Part shown: piece after piece, positions 16,707 to 25,065 of the stretch
How positions within the stretch are numbered: the first letter of the stretch is position 1
Layout: each line of letters opens with the position of its first letter
Origin: JACVRX01 sp963831385
Lineage (GTDB): Bacteria; Actinomycetota; Actinomycetes; Jiangellales; Jiangellaceae
Length of the DNA stretch: 64,000 nucleotides
Direction of reading: 5' to 3'
Assembly (NCBI GenBank): GCA_963831385.1
Contig: CAWHPW010000011.1
Span: 186,001-250,000 of the forward strand
Notes under the pieces: model-generated
Told to the model about the DNA's origin: nothing
What the model saw: only the letters and a program-made list of their open reading frames with translations
The model's database searches: none
Made by a program: the position numbers and the translations under genes

Positions 16707-17744
16707 GTGGAGATCGCGAAGGCGCAGGAACTGTTCGAGGCGGAACGTGGCTGGCTGGACACGGCGAGCTACGGGCTGCCTCCCCGGCCCGCATGGGAGG
16801 CCTTGCAAGAGGCCCTGGCCGTCTGGCGCAGTGGTAGCGGCCATTGGAAACCGTGGGGTGAGGAGACGATACGAGCGCGCGAGATCTTCGCTCGGCTGGT
16901 TGGGGTTCCGCCGGGCAACGTCACCACAGGTGCGCAGGTCTCGCAGCTGCTCGGGATGATTGCTGCATCGCTGCCCACGGATGCCCAGGTTGTGGTTCCT
17001 GAGGAGGAGTTCACCTCGAACCTGTTTCCGTGGCTGGTCCAGAAACAGCGCGGAGTACGCGTTCGAACCGTTCCTCTACGCGAGTTGGCCAACGAGATCG
17101 ACGACGACACAGATCTGGTGGCGTTCAGTGTGGTCCAGTCGGCATCCGGTGAGATCGCGGACCTTGATGCCATCATCAGCACCGCCGCACAGGCGGGCGC
17201 GAAGACGGTAGTCGACGCCACGCAAGCAGTCGGCTGGCTATCCGTCGACGCGTCTCGGGTCGATGCCCTGGTCTGCGGTGCATACAAGTGGCTTCTCTCG
17301 CCGCGTGGCACGGCGTTCATGGTCACGACGCGCGAGTTCCGTGATCGAATCCTCCCGACGCAAGCCGGCTGGTGGGCCGGTGACGATCCGCACACGTCGT
17401 ACTACGGCCCACCGCTTCGGTTGGCTGCCGATGCTCGCCGGCTGGACATCTCGCCGGCATGGTTCAACTGGGTCGCCACCGCCCCGGCGCTGGACCTGAT
17501 CGAGCAGGTTGGCGTCGAGGCCATTCGAACGCACGACGTCGCCCTGGCCAACCGGTTTCGGGCCGGTCTCGGGCTACCGGTCGGTGAGTCGGCGATCGTA
17601 TCTGTCGACGTGCCAGGTGCCGAGGAACGGCTACAGGCCGCAGGTGTCCGCGCAGCCGTCCGCGGCGGTCGCCTGCGGGCGTCGTTCCACCTCTACACCA
17701 CCGAAGCCGACGTCGACCTCGCTCTCGACGCCCTCACGAACTAG
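16707..17744 (+). CDS. Class V aminotransferase-like PLP enzyme
   Basis: The 345-residue protein has the fold of the class V family (cysteine desulfurase / isopenicillin-N epimerase / kynureninase type). Visible marks are the N-terminal WLDTASYGLPPRP, TTGAQVSQLLGMIAA near residue 73, the PLP-binding aspartate in TVVDATQAVGWL near 170, and the Schiff-base lysine in VCGAYKWLLSPRGTAFM near 195. Its specific reaction is unknown. GTG at 16707 is the only good start in the 28-bp gap to the divergent lrp gene, so both may share regulatory DNA. It could be involved in amino-acid metabolism with lrp, but I would not assign it the missing 2-aminoadipate transamination, which class I or III enzymes normally perform. 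Confidence 0.75.
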   Translation: MEIAKAQELFEAERGWLDTASYGLPPRPAWEALQEALAVWRSGSGHWKPWGEETIRAREIFARLVGVPPGNVTTGAQVSQLLGMIAASLPTDAQVVVPEEEFTSNLFPWLVQKQRGVRVRTVPLRELANEIDDDTDLVAFSVVQSASGEIADLDAIISTAAQAGAKTVVDATQAVGWLSVDASRVDALVCGAYKWLLSPRGTAFMVTTREFRDRILPTQAGWWAGDDPHTSYYGPPLRLAADARRLDISPAWFNWVATAPALDLIEQVGVEAIRTHDVALANRFRAGLGLPVGESAIVSVDVPGAEERLQAAGVRAAVRGGRLRASFHLYTTEADVDLALDALTN

Positions 17745-17782
17745 CGATTCACCGCGCAACCCAGGGCCATCCCTCCACAGGG

Positions 17783-18874
17783 CTAGATGATCGTGAGGTC
17801 ACGGGGGCGAAGATTGAGCCGCTCGACGCCGTCGTCGGTGATCACGAGGATGTCCTCGATTCGGGCACCGAAGCGTCCGGGCAGGTAGAACCCGGGCTCG
17901 ATGGAGAACGCCATTCCCGGTTCGAGCAAGCGGGTATTCCCGGCCACGATGTACGGATCCTCGTGGGTCTCCAGGCCGATTCCGTGTCCGGTGCGGTGCA
18001 CGAAGTAGTCGCCCAGCCCTGCCGCGGTCAGGATGTCTCGTGCCGCCGCGTCGACCGACTCTGCTGAGACGCCTGGTCGGGCGCGATCGATGGCCGCCGC
18101 TTGAGCCCGACGGAGCGTTTCGTATGCGTCGACGTACTCAATTGGCGACCCGCCCATGACGTAAGTCCGGGTCTCGTCCGAGCAGTAGCCGCTCGGCATC
18201 GTGCCGCCAATGTCCACGACGACCGGATCGCCTGCCTCGATCACCCGATCGGACCCGCCGTGATGCGGGCTCGCACTGTTTGGCCCGGACGCCACGATCA
18301 CGAAGTCGACGCGCTGGTGCCCCTCGGCGATGATCGCGTCAGCGACGTCGCGACCCACCTCGCGTTCGGTCCGTCCAGCCCGCAGCCACTCCCCTATCCG
18401 GGCGTGAACCCGGTCTATGGCCGCGGCCGCGCTGCGCAATTCCACGATCTCCGCCGGCGCCTTCCGCATCCGCAGTTCACGAAACACCGGCCCGGCCAGA
18501 ACCTGTTCCGCAGCGGGCATTGCGGCCCGGAAACGCAGCACCTTCTCGGCCCACATGTGATCATCGACGGCGACCCGCCGCGCTGTTGGCACCAGCTCCG
18601 CGACGAGTGCTACCGGGTCGTCAGTCTCCGGCCAGTCGACGATGTCGATGCCCATGGCGCCGGCCGGTGAAGCCTCCGCCGCCGGCCGTTCCAGCGTCGG
18701 CACGACGAGCACCGGATCCCCGGATACCGGCAGGAGCAGACAGGTCAGCCGCTCCAACGGCAGCGCGTCATAGCCGGTCAGGTAACGCAGGTCGGCGCCG
18801 GGTGTCACCAGGACCGCATCGAACCCGGCACCGGCAGCGGCAGCTTTGGCTCGCGACATGTTCTCGACGGTCAT
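17783..18874 (-). CDS. pepQ: M24 family Xaa-Pro dipeptidase
   Basis: The protein (363 residues) is a creatinase-fold metallopeptidase that cleaves X-Pro dipeptides in the cytoplasm. The N-terminal creatinase-like domain includes ADLRYLTGYDALPLERLT. The C-terminal catalytic domain has all five metal ligands: Asp in DPVVVDIGG, Asp in GYCSDETRTY, His in HRTGHGIGLETHE, Glu in FSIEPGFYLPG and Glu in ARIEDILVITDDG. The gene corresponds in position to the M. tuberculosis dipeptidase gene Rv2089c (pepE), next to the 5'-3' exonuclease. It is divergent from that exonuclease gene with a 46-bp gap. Confidence 0.9.
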   Translation of the reverse strand: MTVENMSRAKAAAAGAGFDAVLVTPGADLRYLTGYDALPLERLTCLLLPVSGDPVLVVPTLERPAAEASPAGAMGIDIVDWPETDDPVALVAELVPTARRVAVDDHMWAEKVLRFRAAMPAAEQVLAGPVFRELRMRKAPAEIVELRSAAAAIDRVHARIGEWLRAGRTEREVGRDVADAIIAEGHQRVDFVIVASGPNSASPHHGGSDRVIEAGDPVVVDIGGTMPSGYCSDETRTYVMGGSPIEYVDAYETLRRAQAAAIDRARPGVSAESVDAAARDILTAAGLGDYFVHRTGHGIGLETHEDPYIVAGNTRLLEPGMAFSIEPGFYLPGRFGARIEDILVITDDGVERLNLRPRDLTII

Positions 18875-18920
18875 CGGGTGCGAGCGTATCGGCGCTGGGC
18901 CCGTGGCAGGCTCGTCCTCC

Positions 18921-19856
18921 GTGAGCCGCCTGATGCTGCTGGACGCCGCGTCGCTGTATTTCCGCGCATTTTATGGCGTCCCGGAATCGATGACGGCCCC
19001 AGACGGCACGCCGGTCAACGCCGTGCGGGGGTTGCTCGACTTCATCGCCCGGTTGGTCACCGTACGGAAGCCGGAGAGGCTCATTGCCTGCCTCGACGAG
19101 GATTGGCGCCCGGCGTTCCGGGTGGCGGCCGTGCCGTCGTACAAGGCACACCGCCTGCTCAATGCCGCCCGCAACATCGAGGACATTCCGCCGGCGCTTG
19201 TTGCCCAGGTGCCGCTGATCCTCGACGTGCTCGATGCACTCGGCCTTGCCTACGTCGGCGCGCCAGGGTTCGAGGCTGACGACGTCATTGGCACACTGGC
19301 GGCCCGAGATCCAGGTCCGGTTGACGTCGTGACCGGCGACCGCGACCTGTTCCAGGTCGTCGACGACTCCCGCGAGGTTCGTGTCCTCTACACAGCGCGA
19401 GGCGTCGGGCGGCATGAGGTCGTCGACGAATCCATGGTCACCGCCAAATACGGCATTCCCGGGGGCGCGTACGCGGCGTTCGCGACGTTGCGCGGCGATC
19501 CCAGCGACGGCCTACCTGGCGTTGCCGGCGTGGGAGACAAGACAGCAGCCACGCTGGTGTCGAGGTTTGGAGACATCGATGGATTGCTGACAGCGGTCGA
19601 TGACCCGGCATCGGATCTGGCCCCGACCCTGCGCCGCAAGCTCGCCGACGCGCGCGACTACCTGGCCATCGCGCCGCTGGTCGTCGCCGTCCGCACTGAC
19701 GTGCCGATTCCCCAGATCGACGCCAAGCTCCCCAGCGGGCCGCGCGACCCGGAAGCACTCATCGACCTCGGCGAGCGTTGGAATCTCGACTCGTCACTGA
19801 ACCGGGTGCTCAACGCTCTGGCCAGCCTGAAGGATCAGGGCGAAAGCGTGGCGTAG
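18921..19856 (+). CDS. 5'-3' exonuclease (PolI exonuclease-like, FEN family)
   Basis: This 311-residue protein is a stand-alone version of the PolI 5' nuclease domain, which removes RNA primers and flaps. The acidic metal-binding motifs occur in order: MLLDAASLYFRAFYG at the N-terminus, FEADDVIGTLA near residue 115 and VTGDRDLFQVV near 135. They are followed by the helix-hairpin-helix LRGDPSDGLPGVAGVGDKTAATL near 190. GTG at 18921 places the first metal-binding Asp at the usual distance; the frame upstream to 18846 overlaps pepQ. The stop codon lies inside the last codons of the convergent helY gene (22-bp overlap), an arrangement that recalls Rv2090-Rv2092c. Confidence 0.88.
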   Translation: MSRLMLLDAASLYFRAFYGVPESMTAPDGTPVNAVRGLLDFIARLVTVRKPERLIACLDEDWRPAFRVAAVPSYKAHRLLNAARNIEDIPPALVAQVPLILDVLDALGLAYVGAPGFEADDVIGTLAARDPGPVDVVTGDRDLFQVVDDSREVRVLYTARGVGRHEVVDESMVTAKYGIPGGAYAAFATLRGDPSDGLPGVAGVGDKTAATLVSRFGDIDGLLTAVDDPASDLAPTLRRKLADARDYLAIAPLVVAVRTDVPIPQIDAKLPSGPRDPEALIDLGERWNLDSSLNRVLNALASLKDQGESVA

Positions 19857-22579
19857 TCGACCACGCCGCGGCGGAGTGCCTGGGCCGCATGCCGCGCCGT
19901 CCCGCGCAGCGGCGTATCGCCGGCGGCGTCAGCGACCTGGTCGAGCAGGTCGAGCAGCTGCCGCATCGCGCGGACGAAATCACCGGCGGTCAGATCGGCC
20001 TCGGTGAGAACCGACTCGAGCCGGTCTCCACTAGCCCAGCGCCAGGCGACGTTGGCAAAGCCCAGGTCGGGCTCGCGCAGAAAGTCCAGGGAGTGGTCTT
20101 TCTCCAGAGCGTCGAGATCGCCCCACAGCCGTACCATCTCGCCGAGGACATCTGAGACTCGGCCGGGTGGCAGCGGCGGGGCGACAGCGTCGTCCGGCTG
20201 ACGTGATTCGTAGCTGAGCGCAGACAGACAAGCGGCGAGTTCGGCCGGATCGAGGTCGTCCCACAGACCCTCCCGCAGCGCTTCCGCGGCAAGCAGGTCG
20301 AGCTCGGTGTAGAGCCGAGCCAGCCGGCGGCCGGCCGGCGTGACTTCGTCGCCGCGCAAATAACCCATGCTCTCCAGAACGGCACAGACCCGGTCGAACT
20401 GCCGGGCGATGGTGTTCGTCCGCGATTCGACGCGACGCTGTAGCTGCTCGACCTCGCGGCGCAACCGCAACCAACGCTCAGCCCAACGGGCGTGCTCCTC
20501 TCGATCCGCGCAGCCGTGGCAGGGGTGAGTGCGGAGCTGGCGGCGAAACCGGAGCAGCTCCTCGTCATCACCGGCTGCGACATGCGCCCGCGAGGGCCGT
20601 CCACCGCCATTGGGCGGCACCTTGGCCCGGAGCGTCGCGGCAAGGTCGCGTCGCGACGCCGCCACTTTTGGATTGAACGACCGAGGAATGCGCAGCCGGA
20701 TGAGCGGCTCGACCGCGACGGGGAAATCGACCAGCGAGAGCCGTCGCACCTGCCGAGCCTCCGTCAGCACCGTCGGCCGTGGCCCGTCGCCACGTCCGGA
20801 CGTCGACATACCGAGGTCAAGCACAACGGCGAGGCCGGCGAACTTGCCGGAAGGTACGCGGATCACGTCGCCGGGCCGCAGCCGCTCCAGCGCGTCGGCC
20901 GAGGCGGCTCGCCGCAGGGCCGTTCCCTGCCGGGCCAGTGCGGCTTCGCGATCGGAGATCTGCCGGCGCAGCAACGCGTACTCCTCGAAGTCGCCGAGGT
21001 GGCAGCTCATCGCTTCGCGGTACCCGTCGAGCGCCTCCTCGTGCCGGCGCAGCGTGCGGGCCAGCGCCACCACCGCCCGGTCGGCCTGGAACTGGGCGAA
21101 CGAGGACTCCAGGAGTTCCCTCGCCCGGGCCCGGCCCACCTGCCCGACCAGGTTCACGGCCATGTTGTACGACGGGCGGAACGAGGATCGCAGCGGATAA
21201 GTACGCGTAGAAGCGAGCCCGGCAACCGCCGTCGGATCGAGCCCAGGTTGCCAGAGCACGATGCCGTGCCCCTCGGCGTCGATGCCCCGGCGGCCGGCCC
21301 GGCCGGTGAGCTGGGTGTACTCCCCCGGCGTGATCTCGGCGTGGGTCTCGCCGTTCCACTTGACCAGCCGCTCGATGACGACGGACCGGGCCGGCATGTT
21401 GATCCCGAGCGCGAGTGTCTCGGTCGCGAACACCGCGCGGACTAGACCGCGGACGAACAGTTCCTCGACGACCTCCTTGAAGGTCGGCAGCATTCCGGCA
21501 TGGTGGGCGGCCAACCCGCGTTCCAGACCGTCGGCCCACTCGTGGTAGCCGAGGACGTGCAAATCCTCGTCCGGAATGTCGGCGCAGCGCTGCTCGACAA
21601 CGGCGCGGATCTCGTCCCGCTCCTCGGGCAGCGTGAGCCGGACACCTGCATCCAGGCACTGTCGCACCGCTGCATCGCAGCCCACCCGGCTGAACACGAA
21701 GATGATGGCAGGTAGCAGATCGGCCCGATCGAGCCGATCGAGGACGTCCACCCGGCTCGGCGTATATGCCCCTCCGCCGCGCCGGGGCCGATGCCCGCCA
21801 CGGCTCGGCCTCCGGTCGCCCACCCGAGCGAAGCGCTGCTCGTCGCGCGCGTAGCGAACCAGCTCGGGGTTGACCCGACGCTGACCATCGGCAGCACCAC
21901 CGGTGACGAACAGATCGAGCAGGCGGGAACCGACGATGACGTGCTGCCACAGCGGCACCGGACGGCGCTCCTCGACTACGACGTCGGTGTCACCACGCAC
22001 CATCGACAGCCACTCGCCGAACTCCTCCGCGTTGGAGACGGTGGCCGACAGTGAGACCACCGAGACCGACGCCGGAAGGTGGATGATCACCTCTTCCCAT
22101 ACCGCCCCCCGGAACCGGTCAGCGAGATAGTGAACCTCGTCCATGACGACGTAGCCGAGACCGGCAAGCGTCGTCGATCCGGCGTAGAGCATGTTGCGCA
22201 GGACCTCGGTGGTCATCACGACGACCGGTGCTTCGGAGTTCACCGTGTTGTCACCGGTGAGCAGGCCGACCCTGGCCGCCCCATGTCTGGTGACGAGGTC
22301 GTTGTACTTCTGGTTCGACAACGCCTTGATCGGCGTTGTGTAGAAGCACTTACGACCCTGCTCGAGCGCGAGGTGGACCGCGAACTCGCCTATCACCGTC
22401 TTTCCGGAGCCTGTGGGTGCTGCGACGAGTACCCCGCGGCCGTCTTCGACTGCCTGGCAGGCCCGAACCTGGAAGTCGTCGAGAGCGAACTCGTAGCCGG
22501 CGCGGAACCGGCCCAAACCACTCGCCTTCTCCCGCTGGCGGCGCCGCGCGGCCGCGTAGCTCTCCGCGGGCGAGCTCAT
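19835..22579 (-). CDS. helY: Ski2-like DEAD/DEAH-box helicase HelY
   Basis: HelY is a superfamily 2 ATP-dependent helicase related to yeast Ski2/Mtr4; its RNA or DNA substrate in actinobacteria is not settled. The 914-residue product shows the Q-motif region FALDDFQVRACQAVEDG, Walker A APTGSGKT near residue 55, TTPIKALSNQKY (motif Ia), VVMDEVHYLADR (motif II), SLSATVSNAEEF (motif III), VFATETLALGINMPAR (motif V) and QLTGRAGRRGID (motif VI). The C-terminal 250 residues form the DSHCT domain seen in Ski2-like helicases (LYTELDLLAAEALREGLWDDL). Length matches the M. tuberculosis protein (about 906). It is in line behind dagK and converges on the exonuclease gene. Confidence 0.93.
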   Translation of the reverse strand: MSSPAESYAAARRRQREKASGLGRFRAGYEFALDDFQVRACQAVEDGRGVLVAAPTGSGKTVIGEFAVHLALEQGRKCFYTTPIKALSNQKYNDLVTRHGAARVGLLTGDNTVNSEAPVVVMTTEVLRNMLYAGSTTLAGLGYVVMDEVHYLADRFRGAVWEEVIIHLPASVSVVSLSATVSNAEEFGEWLSMVRGDTDVVVEERRPVPLWQHVIVGSRLLDLFVTGGAADGQRRVNPELVRYARDEQRFARVGDRRPSRGGHRPRRGGGAYTPSRVDVLDRLDRADLLPAIIFVFSRVGCDAAVRQCLDAGVRLTLPEERDEIRAVVEQRCADIPDEDLHVLGYHEWADGLERGLAAHHAGMLPTFKEVVEELFVRGLVRAVFATETLALGINMPARSVVIERLVKWNGETHAEITPGEYTQLTGRAGRRGIDAEGHGIVLWQPGLDPTAVAGLASTRTYPLRSSFRPSYNMAVNLVGQVGRARARELLESSFAQFQADRAVVALARTLRRHEEALDGYREAMSCHLGDFEEYALLRRQISDREAALARQGTALRRAASADALERLRPGDVIRVPSGKFAGLAVVLDLGMSTSGRGDGPRPTVLTEARQVRRLSLVDFPVAVEPLIRLRIPRSFNPKVAASRRDLAATLRAKVPPNGGGRPSRAHVAAGDDEELLRFRRQLRTHPCHGCADREEHARWAERWLRLRREVEQLQRRVESRTNTIARQFDRVCAVLESMGYLRGDEVTPAGRRLARLYTELDLLAAEALREGLWDDLDPAELAACLSALSYESRQPDDAVAPPLPPGRVSDVLGEMVRLWGDLDALEKDHSLDFLREPDLGFANVAWRWASGDRLESVLTEADLTAGDFVRAMRQLLDLLDQVADAAGDTPLRGTARHAAQALRRGVVDYATLSP

Positions 22580-22619
22580 ACCAGCAATCTAGCCCGTTGC
22601 GCAGGTGGTCCTGCTACGT

Positions 22620-22687
22620 CGTGAAGATCGTCGTGTAGCCGGTCGCGGCGGCAATGCGGTGCCTGAAGCATCACGACGATCTTCACG
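22620..22687. terminator. 16-bp perfect inverted repeat overlapping the dagK stop codon
   Basis: Arms 22620-22635 and 22672-22687 are exact complements (CGTGAAGATCGTCGTG on one side) around a 36-nt loop. The right arm contains the dagK stop codon, so a dagK transcript would form the stem immediately at its end. No T-tract follows. It may be an attenuator before helY, or one member of a dispersed palindrome family. Confidence 0.5.
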
Positions 22688-23564
22688 GCATAGGGACGAG
22701 CACCCGCAGGGCTGCTGGGACGACTTCGAACGTCTGCGGGAGGGGGCCGAGCCGCTCGCCGTCCGCATAGGCGGTGATCCCGGGCGCGTCGATGTGCACC
22801 CGCCTGGCCCGGCGGACCTCGACGACCGGCAGCCGCACATGCGAGCCGGTGTAGACGCGAGGGAAGACGGTGATGAACCGCGCCTTCGACAGCGGTTTGA
22901 CGATCACGACATCGAGCAGTGCGTCGTCGATGACCGCATCCGGCGTCACTTTCATCCCGCCGCCGTACGACGGGATGTTGCCGATCGCGACCAGCATGGC
23001 GCTGGTCTGCCATGCCTCTCCGTCCAATTCCAGCGCGTACGGAACGGCACGAAACACGCCGAGCTCGGCCAGCATCGCCAGGTTGTACCGCATTCGCCCA
23101 CGCGGCCAACTCATCCGGTTGGCGCGGTCGTTCACCCGGGCGTCGAACCCGGCGGCTACGACGCCACCGAACCACTGGTCAGCCGACCGGCCCAGGTCGA
23201 TCCGGCGTTCGGCGCCGGTGATGACGATGCGTGCCGCCGCCTCCGGATCACGCAGCGGGATGCCGAGCGCCCTGGCGAAGTCGTTGCCGGTCCCGGCCGG
23301 GGCGACCGCGAAGGCAACGTCCGTGCCGCCAACCGCCTGCAGACCGAGATGGACCATGCCGTCGCCGCCGACCACCATCAAGGCATCGGTTCCCTGAGCG
23401 ACAGCCTCGTGCGCGAGGTCCTGGCTCTCTCGGACATCCCGGCCGATCAGCTGACGGACTGCAAGGCCGGCGTCCCGCAACCGCGCTGCCACATCGCGGC
23501 CGACCCGTGCGCCTCGGCCCCTGCCCGATGTCGGGTTGACGAGCAGTGCGATCTCGCGGGACAC
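22683..23564 (-). CDS. Diacylglycerol/lipid kinase (DagK/YegS family)
   Basis: This soluble or peripheral lipid kinase transfers phosphate from ATP to diacylglycerol or a related lipid. The 293-residue protein has the catalytic-domain signature: NPTSGRGRG near residue 10, the nucleotide-binding VVGGDGMVHLGLQAVGG near 65, and PAGTGNDFARALGIP near 88. The C-terminal beta-sandwich ends with the family IHIDAPGITAYADGE-like segment (VHIDAPGITAYADGE). GTG at 23564 is the start. It lies 21 bp downstream of tatC and upstream of helY on the same strand, so tatA-tatC-dagK-helY may be one transcript. In Streptomyces a DagK-like gene also sits in this neighbourhood. Confidence 0.9.
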   Translation of the reverse strand: MSREIALLVNPTSGRGRGARVGRDVAARLRDAGLAVRQLIGRDVRESQDLAHEAVAQGTDALMVVGGDGMVHLGLQAVGGTDVAFAVAPAGTGNDFARALGIPLRDPEAAARIVITGAERRIDLGRSADQWFGGVVAAGFDARVNDRANRMSWPRGRMRYNLAMLAELGVFRAVPYALELDGEAWQTSAMLVAIGNIPSYGGGMKVTPDAVIDDALLDVVIVKPLSKARFITVFPRVYTGSHVRLPVVEVRRARRVHIDAPGITAYADGERLGPLPQTFEVVPAALRVLVPMP

Positions 23565-23585
23565 GCGCGAAGGGTAACGGGCCGA

Positions 23586-24470
23586 TCAGGTGACGTCGTC
23601 GTCGATCCGCGACGGCAGGTCGTCCGACGGGTCCCCGCGGTCTAACTCCAGCGGTGAAGTGACATCGTCGTCGACGGCCGGTCCGAGCTCGCGCGCCCGA
23701 CGCCGGTCGCTGAACCGGCAGATCAAGACTGCGGCCTCGAACAGAATCCACATCGGGCCGGCCAGCATGATCATCGTGATCGGGTCGCCCGTCGGCGTCG
23801 CGACGGCCGCGAAGACGAAGATGCCCAAGACGGTCCAGCGGCGCGTGTTCGACAGCGTCTCCCCGCTGAGAACTCCCACCGCATTCAGCAGCACGACGAA
23901 GACCGGCAGCAGGAAGGCGATCCCGAACACCAGGACAAGCCGCATGACGAAGCTGAGGTAGTCGCTGAACAAGACGATGTTCGCAACGTCCTGCGGAGTG
24001 AAGCCAAGGATGACCATCAGGCCGCGTGGCAGTAGCCAGAAGCACAGCGCAATCCCGGCCAGGAACAGCGGCACAGAGATCACGACGACGGCGGCGGCCC
24101 ACCTGCGTTCGTTGCGATAGAGACCCGGCGTGACGAAAGCCCAGAGCTGGTAGATCCACACCGGGCTGGCCACGATGACCCCGACCAGCAGCGCGATCTT
24201 GAGCGGGATGACGAACGGATCGGCGATCGCGCCGAAGTTGATCTCAGCAGTGAGACCTTGGGCTTCGGCGGCAGCCTTGAACGGACCGATGAACGCGTTG
24301 ATGATCTGCTGGTAGAACACCAGGCCGACGACTCCGCCGGCGATGATCGCGAGGATCGACTTGACCAGCCGCGACCGCAGTTCACGCAGATGCTCGGTGA
24401 GGGTCATCCGGCCCTCGGGATCACGCGTCGGATCGGATCCCTTGCCGCGACGTCCGATCACCGCCGCCAC
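23586..24470 (-). CDS. tatC: Twin-arginine translocase subunit TatC
   Basis: TatC binds the twin-arginine signal peptide of folded export substrates in the cytoplasmic membrane. The 294-residue product has the conserved N-terminus MTLTEHLRELRSRLVKSI near residue 22, the six expected membrane helices, and the periplasmic-loop motif SPVWIYQLWAFVTPGLYRNERR near 122. The C-terminal 45 residues are an acidic cytoplasmic tail rich in Asp (DDDVTSPLELDRGDPSDDL), longer than in E. coli but common in actinobacteria. The gene follows tatA after 36 bp. The tatA-tatC pair downstream of pafBC is conserved in M. tuberculosis. Confidence 0.95.
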   Translation of the reverse strand: MAAVIGRRGKGSDPTRDPEGRMTLTEHLRELRSRLVKSILAIIAGGVVGLVFYQQIINAFIGPFKAAAEAQGLTAEINFGAIADPFVIPLKIALLVGVIVASPVWIYQLWAFVTPGLYRNERRWAAAVVVISVPLFLAGIALCFWLLPRGLMVILGFTPQDVANIVLFSDYLSFVMRLVLVFGIAFLLPVFVVLLNAVGVLSGETLSNTRRWTVLGIFVFAAVATPTGDPITMIMLAGPMWILFEAAVLICRFSDRRRARELGPAVDDDVTSPLELDRGDPSDDLPSRIDDDVT

Positions 24471-24506
24471 GGCCTGATCAACCGCAATCGCCGCGCGCTG
24501 CCGCGG

Positions 24507-24800
24507 TCAGACGTCGCGCCGTGGGGCGTCGGCGGCATCAGCCACTGGATCGCGCACTGGATCCGTGACGGGCGGCACCGGCACGTCGCCGCGACCCGCC
24601 TCGACCTGCAACGGAGGCGTCGGCGTCGAGCTCTCGGCGGCCTTTTCGTCCTCGGTCAGGCCTTTGGTCTCGGCCTTGAAGATCCGCAGCGACCGGCCTA
24701 CTCCGCGGGCGAGGTCGGGCAGCTTCTTGGCCCCGAACAGGAGCAGGATGACCAGAAGGATCAGGATGATCTCCGCCGGCTGGATACCCCTGCCGAACAT
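24507..24800 (-). CDS. tatA: Twin-arginine translocase subunit TatA
   Basis: TatA forms the translocation pore for folded proteins. The 97-residue product has the standard layout: a short N-terminal segment, one membrane helix (AEIILILLVILLLFGAKKLP), the conserved FGAKKLPDLARGVGRSLRIFK hinge and amphipathic helix (residues about 20-40), and a disordered acidic/proline tail. The ATG at 24800 is right because it starts just before the helix and has GATGAGG 5 nt upstream; the frame extending to 24899 is unrelated sequence. It is followed by tatC and preceded by a small membrane-protein gene. Confidence 0.93.
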   Translation of the reverse strand: MFGRGIQPAEIILILLVILLLFGAKKLPDLARGVGRSLRIFKAETKGLTEDEKAAESSTPTPPLQVEAGRGDVPVPPVTDPVRDPVADAADAPRRDV

Positions 24801-24852
24801 CGCGACCTCATCTCGTTTGCGTGTCGAACACTCTCGATCGTACGCCGATGGC

Positions 24853-25056
24853 TCAGATCCCAGGCCTATGGTCCGGTGGGTCGGGTTGGCCGACGGCATT
24901 CATGGTTCGTTCCAGCTCGGCGGCCAGACTGGTCAGCTCTTGCGCGAGTACACGGCTGCGGCGGTAAACCGACCTGCCGACGACGAAGACCATCAGCACT
25001 GTCGCGACGAACACCACCGTGACCAACAGAAAGATGATGACTGCCGGCGTCGACAC
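24853..25056 (-). CDS. Small single-pass membrane protein, unknown function
   Basis: This 67-residue protein has one N-terminal membrane helix (VIIFLLVTVVFVATVLMVFV) followed by a short basic stretch (GRSVYRRSR) and an amphipathic helix (LAQELTSLAAELERTMNAV). The layout resembles TatA/TatB-like proteins, but the FGAKKLP hinge is missing, so I do not call it a Tat subunit. It lies between pafC (9 bp upstream) and tatA (52 bp downstream) on the same strand, which argues that it is a real operon member. GTG at 25056 is the start. No ribosome binding site is obvious, so translation may be coupled to pafC. Confidence 0.65.
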   Translation of the reverse strand: MSTPAVIIFLLVTVVFVATVLMVFVVGRSVYRRSRVLAQELTSLAAELERTMNAVGQPDPPDHRPGI

Positions 25057-25065
25057 GGCGCGACC

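Noticed and set aside
16707..17744. Class V aminotransferase as the missing 2-aminoadipate transaminase
   Set aside because: Its family normally handles desulfuration or epimerisation, and the gene is divergent from lrp, outside the lysine operon.
24853..25056. Small membrane protein as a second TatA/TatB
   Set aside because: It lacks the conserved hinge motif and the long amphipathic helix of Tat subunits.
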